Below are positions 37,118 through 46,237 of a DNA stretch of 64,000 nucleotides, in pieces. The position numbers and the translations under genes are program-made. The notes beneath the pieces are model-generated. The model did no database searches. It saw nothing but the letters and a program-made list of their open reading frames with translations, and was not told the origin of the DNA. The stretch comes from Pseudomonadota bacterium (GTDB lineage Bacteria > Pseudomonadota > Alphaproteobacteria > Rhizobiales > Xanthobacteraceae), in assembly GCA_023451825.1 (NCBI GenBank), contig JAEXYA010000072.1, positions 1 to 64,000 on the forward strand, in the 5' to 3' direction. The first letter of the stretch is position 1; every line of letters begins with the position of its first letter.

Positions 37118-37146
37118 TTGGCACACCCCTTGCTTTAGTCAAATAC
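37118..37146 (+). promoter_or_regulatory. Possible promoter of the amidohydrolase operon
   Basis: TTGGCA at 37118 and AAATAC at 37141 stand 17 bases apart, an acceptable sigma-70-like pair. The second box coincides with the start of the MarR palindrome, so a bound repressor would block it. The match is modest. Confidence 0.3.
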
Positions 37147-37164
37147 GAAGCATGCTTCGTATTT
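37141..37164. promoter_or_regulatory. Perfect 24-bp palindrome, likely MarR operator
   Basis: AAATACGAAGCA is followed directly by its exact reverse complement, with no spacer. It is midway between the MarR start (37075) and the amidohydrolase start (37219), the expected place for an operator serving both. Confidence 0.7.
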
Positions 37165-37218
37165 CTCCGATCCTCGAGGGTCGGGACGAAACGAGCGTCA
37201 AGAATGTGGAGACCGACT

Positions 37219-38496
37219 ATGTCCGTTACTGCCTCATACGACATCCTGCTGCGCGGCGGCCGCGTCATCGATCCCGCTGCCGGCATTGACGGCATGAAGG
37301 ATGTCGCCATCCGCAACGGCAAGATCGCCGCGGTGCAGTCCGACATTCTGCCGACCAGTGCGCGCGAGGTGATCGACGTCACCGGCAAGCTGGTGCTGCC
37401 CGGCCTGATCGATACGCATGGTCATGTCTTTCAGTATGTGTCGGGCCGCTTCGGCATGAATCCCGACATGGTCGGCGTCCAGTCCGGCGTCACCACGCTG
37501 ATCGATCAGGGTGGTCCGTCCTGCATGACGCTGCCGGCGTTCCGTCATTTCATCGCGGAACCCGCGAAATCGCGCGTTTACGCGTTTCTTTCCGCCTATC
37601 TCGTCGGCGGTCTCGAAGGTCACTTCTATCCCAATCTCTACAGCCCGGACGGCGTTGATATTGATGCGACCGTAAAATCCGCGCTGGCCAATCGCGATCT
37701 GGTGCGTGGCATCAAGGCGCATGCGGAGATCGGCGGCTTTGCACGCTGGGGCATTCGCGTGATGGAAATGGCGGCCGAGATCGGCAAGCGCACCGAACTG
37801 CCGGTCTATGTGCATTTCGGCCAGCTCTGGGGCCTGCCGGAGTCAGGCAACAATGGCGAGGACGTCGATACGATCCTCGAACGTGTGATCCCGCTGCTGA
37901 AGGAAGGCGACGTGCTCGCGCATCCGTTCACGCGACATCCCGGCGGCTTCGTCAATCGTGAAGGCGAAGTGCATCCGGTGATCCAGGCGGCGATCGATCG
38001 CGGCCTCAAGATCGATGTCGGCCATGGCAGCCACTTCTCCTATCGCCTGGCGAAGAAGGCGATCGCCGCCGGCATCGTACCGAACACGCTCGGCGCAGAT
38101 ATCCACGGCTACAACACCGACGTCCCCGTGCCTGCCGGAACGCCCGACGAGCACGAGGACGACGAGAACCATCCGTTCAAGGGCCAGGCGAAATTCAGCC
38201 TGGTGCAGGCCATGAGCTCGATGATGGCACTCGGCCTGACATTGGAGCAGGTGGTGCCGATGGTGACATCGAACCCCGCCAAGATGGTCGGCCTGTCCGA
38301 CAAGATCGGCTCGCTCAAGGTCGGCATGGACGCCGACGTATCGGTGCTCAATCAGGTGCCGGGCAAATTCATCCTGCGCGACAACGAGGACACCAAGACG
38401 GTGTCCAACGGCCTGTTGCAGCCGGCCTTCTGCATGCGCGCCGGCACACGTTTCGAGCCGATCGCTCCGATCCTGCCTCAGGCCGTCGCGGCCTGA
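37219..38496 (+). CDS. Cyclic-amide-type amidohydrolase (dihydroorotase-like superfamily)
   Basis: A 425-residue metallohydrolase of the amidohydrolase/deacetylase group. Metal ligands are visible: LIDTHGHVFQ (the HxH on strand 1), the lysine in VRGIKAHAEIGG that would be carboxylated, DVLAHPFTRHPGG, and the aspartate in TLGADIHGYN. The C-terminal beta-sandwich carries the usual KIGSLKVGMDADVSVLN. ATG 37219 has GGAG at seven bases; an upstream frame is not used. As the first gene of an operon with a molybdenum hydroxylase it probably opens a ring (hydantoin, imide or lactam) after hydroxylation; this is inference. Confidence 0.85.
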   Translation: MSVTASYDILLRGGRVIDPAAGIDGMKDVAIRNGKIAAVQSDILPTSAREVIDVTGKLVLPGLIDTHGHVFQYVSGRFGMNPDMVGVQSGVTTLIDQGGPSCMTLPAFRHFIAEPAKSRVYAFLSAYLVGGLEGHFYPNLYSPDGVDIDATVKSALANRDLVRGIKAHAEIGGFARWGIRVMEMAAEIGKRTELPVYVHFGQLWGLPESGNNGEDVDTILERVIPLLKEGDVLAHPFTRHPGGFVNREGEVHPVIQAAIDRGLKIDVGHGSHFSYRLAKKAIAAGIVPNTLGADIHGYNTDVPVPAGTPDEHEDDENHPFKGQAKFSLVQAMSSMMALGLTLEQVVPMVTSNPAKMVGLSDKIGSLKVGMDADVSVLNQVPGKFILRDNEDTKTVSNGLLQPAFCMRAGTRFEPIAPILPQAVAA

Positions 38497-38535
38497 GCTT
38501 TGCAAGTCAATCGGGACAACGCCGGGAGTCCGTCG

Positions 38536-40917
38536 ATGCGTAACGAGCGAGACATCGCGCCAGCCAGCCCTGCCTCACGGCAGGGAGTGGGCGCACGCGT
38601 GCCCCGCAAGGAGGACGATCGCCTGATGCGCGGTCGCGGCCAGTTCGTCGGCGATATCCGGCTGGCTGGATTGCAGGACGTCGCTTTCGTGCGCAGTCCC
38701 CTCGCCCATGCGCGCATCAAGGGCATTCATATTCCCGAGCGCTATCGCAATGTAGTGTTCACGGCCGATGATCTCGTCGGCATCAAGCCGATCCGCGCGG
38801 TGACGTCGCTTGTCGGCTTCAAGGTCTCCGACCAGCCGATCCTCGCCACCGGAAAAGTGCGCCAGGTCGGCGAGTTGATCGCCATGTGCGTCGCGCCGAC
38901 GCGTGCTGAGGCGGAGGACATTGCGGCCTCCATCACGCTCGATCTCGAAGAGCTGCCCGCCGTCTATGACATGCGCAAGGCGCTGGAGCCCGGCGCGCCG
39001 CTGGTGCACGAGCACTGGGGCGACAATGTCTTTCTCGAAAGCTTCTTCGAAACCAATATCGATTCCGCCTTCGATGCTCCGATCAAGGTGACGCGCGAAA
39101 TCTCGACCGCGCGGCAATGCATGTCGCCGCTGGAAGGCCGGGGTGTCGTCGCCACTTACGATCATCGTCTCGATCAGCTCACGCTCTATTCGGGCAGCCA
39201 GATGCCGCATATCGTGCGCAATGGCCTGTCCGATTGCCTTGAGATGGATCAAGGACAGATCCGGATCGTCTCGCCGGACGTCGGCGGTGGCTTCGGCCAC
39301 AAGGGCATTTTGCTGCCGGAAGAAGTCTGCCTGTCATGGCTGACCATGAAGCGTGGCTTCCCGGTGCGCTGGATCGAGGATCGCCGCGAGCATCTCACCG
39401 CCGCAGCAAATTGCCGCGAGCACTTTTACAAGATCACCGTCTATGCCGATCGCGACGGCACGCTGCGCGGCATCGATTGCGAAGCGCTGGTCGATTCCGG
39501 CGCCTACTCGTCCTATCCATTCTCGGCCTGCCTCGAAGCCGCGCAGGTCGTGAGCATCCTGCCCGGCCCCTACAAGATGCCGGCCTATCGTTGCCGCACC
39601 TTTTCGGTCGCGACCAACAAATGCCCGATCCTGCCCTATCGCGGCGTAGCACGTACCGGCGTCTGCTTTGCACTTGAGCTAATGCTCGATCTGGTCGCTG
39701 TGGAAGCGGGCCTCGCGCCCGGCGATGTTCGCCTGCGCAATCTGCCCGGTCCCGAGCAGATGCCATTCGACAACATCACCAAGAAGCACTTTGACAGCGG
39801 CGACTACCCCGAAGCGATGCGTCGCGCGCTGAAGCAGATCGATATCGACGCCATCCGCGCGCGCCAGCGCAAGGGTGAGGATGATGGTCGCCTGATCGGC
39901 GTCGGCCTGTCCATCTATTGCGAACAGGCCGCGCATGGCACCTCGGTCTATTCAGGCTGGGGCATCCCCATGGTGCCCGGCCATGAACAGGCGACGGCGC
40001 GCATGACACCCGATGGCGGGCTCGAACTGCGTGTCGGCGTGCATTCACACGGCCAAGGCATGGAAACCACCATGGCCCAGGTCGCGAATGAGTTGCTCGG
40101 CATCGACATCGCAAAGATCCGCCTCGTGCATGGCGATACGACGATGACGCCGTATTCCACCGGCACATGGGGCTCGCGCGCGATGGTGATGGCCGGCGGC
40201 GCCGTCGCTACGGCGTGCCACGAGCTCGCCGAGCGCGCGAAGAAGATCGCCGCAAAGCTGCTGCAGGTGGATGAAGCCAGCGTCGTGCTGGTGGATGGCG
40301 AGATCCGCGGGCCGAATGGCAGCGTGACGCTGAAGGAGATCGCCCATACCTGGTATCGCCGCCCGCAGGACTTGCCGAGCGATGTCGATCCCGCCGGACT
40401 CGAAGCGACTTCCGGTTACAAGCCGAAGCGCGACACCGGCACATTCAGCTATGCCGCTCATGCGGTGACTGTCGCCATCGATCCAGATCTCGGCGATGTG
40501 GAAATCCTCGACTATGTCATCGTCGAAGACGGAGGCACTCTCGTTAATCCGATGATCGTCGATGGCCAGATCTATGGCGGCCTCGCGCAGGGCATCGGCA
40601 CCGCGCTCTATGAGGAGATGCCGTTCGACCGCGCCGGCCAGCCGCTCAACACTACGCTGGCCGACTATCTCCTGCCCGGCCCGACCGAAGTGCCCGAGCC
40701 CTGGCTCGACCACATGGAGACGCCGTCGCCGTACACAAAATTCGGCGTCAAGGGCATCGGCGAAGGCGGCGCCATCGCGCCGCCGGCCGCGATCGGCAAT
40801 GCGGTTAACGATGCGTTGCGCGGTCTCGGCGCCGAGATGCTGCATTCGCCGATCACGCCAAAGCGGATTGTCGAAGCCATTCTCGCGGCGCGCGAAGCGG
40901 AAAGGCCGGCAGCATGA
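38536..40917 (+). CDS. Molybdenum hydroxylase large subunit (xanthine dehydrogenase/CoxL family)
   Basis: A 793-residue molybdopterin-binding subunit. The N-terminal domain (VGARVPRKEDDRLMRGRGQFVGDI) and the MoCo domain follow the family order, with GGGFGHKG for pterin binding, PYRGVARTGVCF in the active-site loop region (not the AYRCSFR of true CO dehydrogenase), and the catalytic glutamate in KGIGEGGAIAPPAAIGNAV. It therefore hydroxylates an organic substrate, probably an N-heterocycle, rather than CO. ATG 38536 has GGGAG at seven bases. It overlaps the FAD-subunit gene by four bases (ATGA). Confidence 0.9.
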   Translation: MRNERDIAPASPASRQGVGARVPRKEDDRLMRGRGQFVGDIRLAGLQDVAFVRSPLAHARIKGIHIPERYRNVVFTADDLVGIKPIRAVTSLVGFKVSDQPILATGKVRQVGELIAMCVAPTRAEAEDIAASITLDLEELPAVYDMRKALEPGAPLVHEHWGDNVFLESFFETNIDSAFDAPIKVTREISTARQCMSPLEGRGVVATYDHRLDQLTLYSGSQMPHIVRNGLSDCLEMDQGQIRIVSPDVGGGFGHKGILLPEEVCLSWLTMKRGFPVRWIEDRREHLTAAANCREHFYKITVYADRDGTLRGIDCEALVDSGAYSSYPFSACLEAAQVVSILPGPYKMPAYRCRTFSVATNKCPILPYRGVARTGVCFALELMLDLVAVEAGLAPGDVRLRNLPGPEQMPFDNITKKHFDSGDYPEAMRRALKQIDIDAIRARQRKGEDDGRLIGVGLSIYCEQAAHGTSVYSGWGIPMVPGHEQATARMTPDGGLELRVGVHSHGQGMETTMAQVANELLGIDIAKIRLVHGDTTMTPYSTGTWGSRAMVMAGGAVATACHELAERAKKIAAKLLQVDEASVVLVDGEIRGPNGSVTLKEIAHTWYRRPQDLPSDVDPAGLEATSGYKPKRDTGTFSYAAHAVTVAIDPDLGDVEILDYVIVEDGGTLVNPMIVDGQIYGGLAQGIGTALYEEMPFDRAGQPLNTTLADYLLPGPTEVPEPWLDHMETPSPYTKFGVKGIGEGGAIAPPAAIGNAVNDALRGLGAEMLHSPITPKRIVEAILAAREAERPAA

Positions 40918-41747
40918 AACCGGCACCTTTCAGCTATGAGCGTCCGCGCGATGTCGCCTCAGCCCTGTCGGTCATGACAGGCGCGGAGGGCATGGTGAAG
41001 ATCATCGCCGGCGGTCAGTCACTCGGCCCGATGCTCAACCTGCGCTTGGTCGCGCCGGATACGATTCTCGACATCACCGGCATTGCCGAACTGAAGCGCG
41101 CCGACATGGATCGCAACGAGCTTACGCTTGGGGCCTGCGTGACACATGCCGATATCGAGGATGGCCGCGTCCCCGATGTCACCCGAGGCGCCATGCAGGG
41201 TGTGGCGGCGAACATCGCCTATCGCGCCGTGCGCAATCGGGGCACGGTCGGCGGTTCGCTCAGCCATGCCGATCCTTCCGCCGATTGGGTGTCGTCGCTC
41301 ACGGCGCTCGGCGCGTCGCTGTCGCTACGCAGCGCCAAGGGCACGCGTCGCGTCGCCATGAAAGACTTCATCCTCGGCGCGCTGGAAAGCGTGATCGAAG
41401 CCGGCGAAATGCTGGAAGCCGTGCATATCCCCGTGATGCCGTCATCGTCGCGCTGGGGTTACGTCAAGAGCTGCCGCAAGACCGGCGAGTTTGCCCATGC
41501 CATCGGTGCCGTGCTGATCGATCCGGAGGCCGGCAAGGCCCGTATCGTGATCGGCGCCGTCGAGGCAGCCCCGATTGTCGTCGATGACGCCAGCGAATTA
41601 TTCGACGGCAGGATCGACGGTGCTTTCGCGTCACGCTTCGATGCACGCGTGGCCGACAGGCTGCTCGCGCAAGCCGGCATGACCGACGCCACCGACCGGC
41701 ACATCCATGTCGCGGTGCTCCGCAAAGCCGTCGCGGAGGCCGCATGA
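40914..41747 (+). CDS. Molybdenum hydroxylase FAD subunit (CoxM family)
   Basis: A 277-residue flavoprotein subunit. KIIAGGQSLGPMLNLRLV is the FAD pyrophosphate-binding stretch, AYRAVRNRGTVGGSLSHADPSADW the second FAD-contact motif, both standard. It passes electrons from the iron-sulfur subunit to an acceptor. ATGA overlaps on both sides show tight translational coupling with the large and small subunits. Confidence 0.92.
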   Translation: MKPAPFSYERPRDVASALSVMTGAEGMVKIIAGGQSLGPMLNLRLVAPDTILDITGIAELKRADMDRNELTLGACVTHADIEDGRVPDVTRGAMQGVAANIAYRAVRNRGTVGGSLSHADPSADWVSSLTALGASLSLRSAKGTRRVAMKDFILGALESVIEAGEMLEAVHIPVMPSSSRWGYVKSCRKTGEFAHAIGAVLIDPEAGKARIVIGAVEAAPIVVDDASELFDGRIDGAFASRFDARVADRLLAQAGMTDATDRHIHVAVLRKAVAEAA

Positions 41748-42943
41748 ACACCGTCGAACTCACCGTCAACAAGCGCAGCGTGCAGCACGCCATCGAGCCA
41801 CGCACCAGCCTCGCCGATATGATGCGCGACACGCTGGATCTCACCGGTACGCATCTCGGCTGCGAGCATGGCGTGTGCGGCGCCTGCACCCTTCTCGTCG
41901 ATGGCGTACCGACGCGCTCCTGTATCACCTTCGCCACCGCCTGCGATGGCGCTGACATCACCACCATCGAGGGCCTCGACAGCGACGAGATCGCCACCGA
42001 ACTGCGCGCCGCCTTCACCCGCGAACATGCGCTGCAATGCGGCTACTGCACCCCCGGAATGTTGGTCTCGGCGCGCGATCTGGTGCTGCGCCTGCCCGAG
42101 GCAGACGAGAGGGCGATCCGCGTCGGGATGTCGGGCAATCTATGCCGCTGCACCGGCTATGTCGGCATCGTGCGTGCCGTGAAATCCGTGATCGAAGCAC
42201 GCCGTGCGCGCGACATCGCATCCGAGCCGAATGCTGGGCGGACTGTGCTTGGCCCCGCAGGTTCAGGACACAAGGCCTGCACTGTGTCGCAGAAGCTGGC
42301 GCCGACAAAGCCGATCGCGACGGCGGCTCCCGCCGCCATTGCGCCGCTCGCCATCCCCGATTTCACGCCATCGACGGTGATGAAGCAGAGCTTCACTGTC
42401 GCGCATCCGCCTGCAAAAGTGTTCGCATTATTTGACGACATCGCCGCGGTCGCATCCTGCCTGCCCGGCGCGACACTCACCGGCACACCGCGTCCCGAAC
42501 GCGTCGAGGGCGCCATCAAGGTCAAGATCGGCCCGATCTCGGCGAATTTCGACGGCGCCGCCCGTGTCGAGCGCGACGAAGCCAATCTCGCGGGGCGCAT
42601 CATCGGCATCGGCAATGACCAGCGCAGCCGCTCGACCACGCAAGGCGAGATTCGCTATCGGCTCCTGCCGGACAACGACAGCGCCGCGACGCGTGTCGAG
42701 CTCACCATCGGTTACAGCCTCACCGGCATGCTGGCGCAAGTTGGCCGCAGCGGCCTCGTGCGCGATCTCGCGGCGCGGCTGGTCGGCGAATTCGCCGCCA
42801 ATCTCGATCGCCGCCTGTCTGGCGGCACGACCACCGCACCCGCGGCTGCGGACCTCAACGGAATTTCGCTGATCTTCGGTCTTCTGCGTGAGCGTACAGC
42901 GCGGTTGCTGCGACGGCTCGGCGGTGGCGGGGACGCGACATAA
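41744..42943 (+). CDS. Fusion of 2Fe-2S small subunit (CoxS) with CoxG-like SRPBCC domain
   Basis: A 399-residue protein joining two proteins that are usually separate. Residues 1-165 are the iron-sulfur subunit: plant-type cluster cysteines C40, C45, C48, C60 (GCEHGVCGACTLLVDG) and the second cluster in CGYCTPG and NLCRCTGY. A linker of about 45 residues rich in A, P and K follows. Residues about 210-350 are a CoxG/SRPBCC domain (FTVAHPPAKVFALFDDIAAVASCLPGATL, YSLTGMLAQVGRSGLV). In CO dehydrogenase clusters CoxG anchors the enzyme to the membrane; here the anchor would be covalently tied. A hydrophobic and basic tail (GISLIFGLLRERTARLLRRL) supports membrane contact. Confidence 0.9.
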   Translation: MNTVELTVNKRSVQHAIEPRTSLADMMRDTLDLTGTHLGCEHGVCGACTLLVDGVPTRSCITFATACDGADITTIEGLDSDEIATELRAAFTREHALQCGYCTPGMLVSARDLVLRLPEADERAIRVGMSGNLCRCTGYVGIVRAVKSVIEARRARDIASEPNAGRTVLGPAGSGHKACTVSQKLAPTKPIATAAPAAIAPLAIPDFTPSTVMKQSFTVAHPPAKVFALFDDIAAVASCLPGATLTGTPRPERVEGAIKVKIGPISANFDGAARVERDEANLAGRIIGIGNDQRSRSTTQGEIRYRLLPDNDSAATRVELTIGYSLTGMLAQVGRSGLVRDLAARLVGEFAANLDRRLSGGTTTAPAAADLNGISLIFGLLRERTARLLRRLGGGGDAT

Positions 42944-43021
42944 GGGATCGACGCCTGCGTGGGACATGCAGGCGGCGAGGTTTGGACCACTCGTTTCATC
43001 GGCGTAACACTGGAGGACCAT

Positions 43022-44176
43022 ATGATACGGACATTCAAGGCAGCCACCGCGACCGCCTTCGCGCTCGCCATGCTCGGCAGCACGTCTTTTGCGCAGACCA
43101 TCAAGATCGGCGTCAATGAGCCCCTCACCGGCGCCTTCGCCGCGTCGGGCACCTACGTCGTCAACGGCGCGAAAATCGCCGCCGACGAGATCAACGCCAA
43201 GGGCGGCCTACTCGGCAAGAAGATCGAGCTCGTCATCGAGGACAACAAGAGCAATCCGACCGAAGCAGCCGCCGTCGCCGAGAAGCTGATCACCCGCGAC
43301 AAGACCCCAGTGTTGCTCGGCGCCTGGGGCTCCAGCCTCACGCTTGCGGTCATGCCGAAGCTGGTGGAGTACGAAACCCCGATGGTTGTCGAGACCTCGT
43401 CGGCCTCGAAGATCACCACGTCGGGCAATCCTTACGTGTTCCGCATCTCGCCGCCATCTTTCGTCGAAGCCGCTGCGTTCAAGGGCATCGTTGACAAGCT
43501 CGCGCTGAAGAAGGTCGACTTCCTCGTCATCAACAATGACTGGGGCCGCGGCACCGCCGAGGACTTCAGCAAGATGATGAAGGAAAAGGGCATCACCATC
43601 GGTCTCACCGAGACCATGGACCAGTCCGCGCAGGACATGAGCGCCCAGCTTGCCAAGATCAAGGCGACGGACTCCGAGACGGTGATCATCACCGCCGCCG
43701 TCGATCAGCTCACGCTGATCTTCAAGCAGGCTGCAGCGCTCGGCCTGAAGAAGCGGATCATCACCACCGGTGGCTCGCAGAACCCGGACCAGATCATCGC
43801 CCAGGCTGGCGCTGCCGCCAACAACACGATGCATCTGACCACGTTCCTGCCCTGGCTGCCCGAGAAGACGCCGAACCCGGAAGCCACCACTTACTTCATC
43901 ACCGAGTGGAAGAAGCGCGGCTTCGACTTCGCCGGCTGCACTGAGAGCTTCCGCGGTTATGACGGCATCCGCACCATCGCGGCGGCCATCGAGAAGGCCG
44001 GCAAAGCCGAGCCCGCTGCCATCAAGGACGCGCTCTGGAAGATCGATGTGAAGGGCCTGAACGGCGACATCATCTTCAAGAAGTCGGGCCCGCCCGGCTC
44101 CGAGAGCGGCCAGAGTTTTCCGAATGTGTATCTGATCGAAATCGCCGACGGCAAGATTCACATGAAGGATCTGTGA
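43022..44176 (+). CDS. LIV-type ABC importer substrate-binding protein
   Basis: A 384-residue periplasmic binding protein. GGAGG upstream of ATG 43022 and a clean leader (MIRTFKAATATAFALAMLGS, cleavage near SFAQT) fix the start. IKIGVNEPLTGAFAASGTYVVNGAKIAADEINAKGG is the typical opening of Peripla_BP_6 proteins, with the hinge and second lobe following. Although related to LivK, such proteins often bind aromatic acids or amides; here the ligand is probably the substrate of the molybdenum hydroxylase. It comes 78 bases after the CoxS-CoxG gene. Confidence 0.9.
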   Translation: MIRTFKAATATAFALAMLGSTSFAQTIKIGVNEPLTGAFAASGTYVVNGAKIAADEINAKGGLLGKKIELVIEDNKSNPTEAAAVAEKLITRDKTPVLLGAWGSSLTLAVMPKLVEYETPMVVETSSASKITTSGNPYVFRISPPSFVEAAAFKGIVDKLALKKVDFLVINNDWGRGTAEDFSKMMKEKGITIGLTETMDQSAQDMSAQLAKIKATDSETVIITAAVDQLTLIFKQAAALGLKKRIITTGGSQNPDQIIAQAGAAANNTMHLTTFLPWLPEKTPNPEATTYFITEWKKRGFDFAGCTESFRGYDGIRTIAAAIEKAGKAEPAAIKDALWKIDVKGLNGDIIFKKSGPPGSESGQSFPNVYLIEIADGKIHMKDL

Positions 44177-44187
44177 GCCAACAAACT

Positions 44188-44310
44188 CGTCGTTCCGGGG
44201 CGCGCATCTTCGCGCGAACCCGGAACCTCGATCTGAGATTCTCCACTGCAAGATTCCGGGTCTTCGCCTCCGACGGCTACGCCGTCTGCGACGAATCCCG
44301 GAATGACAGA
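44188..44310. repeat. Intergenic hairpin-rich repeat between binding-protein and permease genes
   Basis: CGTTCCGGGGCGCGC, CGCGCGAACCCGGAAC and a later ATTCCGGGTC ... ATCCCGGAATGAC form interlocking inverted repeats of a type common between Bradyrhizobium genes. In this place it could lower expression of the permease relative to the abundant binding protein. Confidence 0.5.
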
Positions 44311-44324
44311 GAAAGAAACACCCC

Positions 44325-45197
44325 GTGGACCAGCTCCTCCAACATGTCGTCAACATGCTCGTGCTCGGCGGCACCTATGCCCTGCTCGGCATCGGCCTGA
44401 CGCTGATCTTCGGCATCATGAATGTGGTGAATTTCACCCACGGCACTCTCTACACATTCGGCGCCTATATGATGTTCATCGTCGTGCACCAGCTCGGCCT
44501 GAATTTCTTTCTGGCGCTCCCCGTCGCCATCGTCGCGGGCTGGCTGCTTGGCGCCGCCATCGAAATCACCCTGCTACGTCCGCTGCGCGGCGCCGATATC
44601 GACACCACCATGCTGGTGATGATCGGCGCCTGGATCGCCATGCAGTCCGGCGCGCTGTGGATCTGGGGCGGCGTCGCCAAGTCCATCGACAATCCATTTC
44701 CCGAAGCGCCGCTGGTGATCGGCCCCGTCTCGGTGTCCTGGCTGCGCCTGTTCGTGTTGTTCGCCGCCGCGCTGCTGATCGTGATCGCTTATTCGCTGAT
44801 CAACCTGACAAAACTCGGCAAAGCGATGCGCGCGACCTTCCAGGATTCGGATACTGCTGCGCTGATGGGCGTCAATGTCAGCTGGATCTACACCTCGACC
44901 TTCGCCATCGGCTCCAGCCTCGCGGCTGCGGCCGGCGCCCTACTCGGTCCCGTCTACGTCGTGTTCCCACAAATGGGCGACCTCGCCGCCGTAAAGGCCT
45001 TCGCCATCGTCATTCTCGGCGGCCTCGGCAATATCACCGGCGCCGTGATCGGCGGTTTCATTCTCGCGCTGGCTGAAGAGCTCGGCGCCGGCTACGTGTC
45101 GTCGGGCTATCGCGACGCCATGGGCTTTCTCATCATCATCGCCGTGCTTGTCTTCAAGCCCACCGGCCTGTTTGCTCGTGCGGAGCGCGTCGGATGA
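44325..45197 (+). CDS. livH: LIV-type ABC permease, LivH type
   Basis: A 290-residue permease beginning at GTG 44325 (MDQLLQHVVNMLVLGGTYAL) with the family's LTLIFGIMNVVNFTHGTLYTFGAY near the N-terminus and a conserved GGLGNITGAVIGGFILALAEELG before the end. Seven or eight membrane helices. The stop overlaps the next permease gene as ATGA. Confidence 0.93.
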   Translation: MDQLLQHVVNMLVLGGTYALLGIGLTLIFGIMNVVNFTHGTLYTFGAYMMFIVVHQLGLNFFLALPVAIVAGWLLGAAIEITLLRPLRGADIDTTMLVMIGAWIAMQSGALWIWGGVAKSIDNPFPEAPLVIGPVSVSWLRLFVLFAAALLIVIAYSLINLTKLGKAMRATFQDSDTAALMGVNVSWIYTSTFAIGSSLAAAAGALLGPVYVVFPQMGDLAAVKAFAIVILGGLGNITGAVIGGFILALAEELGAGYVSSGYRDAMGFLIIIAVLVFKPTGLFARAERVG

Positions 45198-46237
45198 CAC
45201 GTATCGTTTCTCTCATCACGCTGGCCTTCTTCGCCTCGGTGCCACTGTGGCTGAAGGATCCGTATCTGCTCAATGCGCTGATCACGACGGGCATCTTCAT
45301 TATCGGCGCTATGAGCATGAACCTGCTGCTCGGCTTCACCGGACAGCTCAGCCTTGGCCATATCGCCTTCTTCGGCATCGGCGCCTATGTCAGCGCGTTG
45401 ACGTCGCTCGGCTATGACGTGCCGATCTATGGCGATCTCCATATCGTCCACACGCCGTGGCCACCGATCGTCGGCTTCGTGCTGGCTGTAATCATCTCAG
45501 GATTCTGCGGCTACCTGGTCGGCAAATTGTCGTTCCGCGTACGCGGCGCCTATTTCGTCATCGTCACTATCTCCTTCGCTGAAGTCGTGCGACTGGTCGC
45601 GCTGAACTGGGTCGAGCTCACGCAAGGCCCACTGGCGCTCACCAACATCCCCTCCATCGCCATCGGTTTGCCGGGCCTTGGCTATCTCACGCTGAAGACC
45701 AAGCTGCAGAACTACTATCTGGTGCTCGCGGTCGCCGCGGTCTCGTATTTCCTGATCTCGCGCCTCGTGCGTTCGCATTACGGCCGCGCCATGCGCGGGC
45801 TGATGGAGAACGAGACGCTGGCCGTATCCGTCGGCATCGACGTCACCAAGGCGCTGACCCTCACCGCCGTGATCTCTGCTGCCATCGCCGGCGCGGCGGG
45901 CAGCCTCTATGCGCATTACATCCGCATCATCGATCCCGAGGTCTTCGCCTTCATCTCCACGGTCACCATGGTCATCATGGTGGTTTCTGGCGGCAAGGGA
46001 TCGCTCGCAGGCCCCGTCGTCGGCGGGGTGATCTTCGGCCTGCTGCCGGTGCTGCTGCGGCCGATCATGGCGCCGGAAGCGCAGTGGATCACCTATGGCC
46101 TCGTGCTGATCGCGATCCTCTTCGTCCTTCCCCGCGGCATCGTGCCCGCGCTGGCGCCGAAGCTTGGTTTCGGCCGGCCACAAGCCAAGCCGAAGCCGGT
46201 CGTCAGGGCCGAGCGCACCGCCGAGGAGCATGCGTGA
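45194..46237 (+). CDS. livM: LIV-type ABC permease, LivM type
   Basis: A 347-residue second permease with MNLLLGFTGQLSLGHIAFFGIGAY and GGKGSLAGPVVGGVIFGLLPVLL, the LivM hallmarks. The C-terminal tail is charged and proline-rich (KPKPVVRAERTAEEHA), on the cytoplasmic side. It overlaps both neighbours, with the TGA sharing a base with the ATG of the ATPase gene. Confidence 0.93.
   Translation: MTRIVSLITLAFFASVPLWLKDPYLLNALITTGIFIIGAMSMNLLLGFTGQLSLGHIAFFGIGAYVSALTSLGYDVPIYGDLHIVHTPWPPIVGFVLAVIISGFCGYLVGKLSFRVRGAYFVIVTISFAEVVRLVALNWVELTQGPLALTNIPSIAIGLPGLGYLTLKTKLQNYYLVLAVAAVSYFLISRLVRSHYGRAMRGLMENETLAVSVGIDVTKALTLTAVISAAIAGAAGSLYAHYIRIIDPEVFAFISTVTMVIMVVSGGKGSLAGPVVGGVIFGLLPVLLRPIMAPEAQWITYGLVLIAILFVLPRGIVPALAPKLGFGRPQAKPKPVVRAERTAEEHA

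Noticed and set aside
37141..37164. Palindrome as a transposon end or terminator
   Set aside because: It is spacer-less, single in the window and placed in a divergent promoter; an operator fits better.
38536..42943. Aerobic CO dehydrogenase
   Set aside because: The large subunit lacks the AYRCSFR active-site loop of true CoxL and sits with an amidohydrolase, so an organic substrate is more likely.
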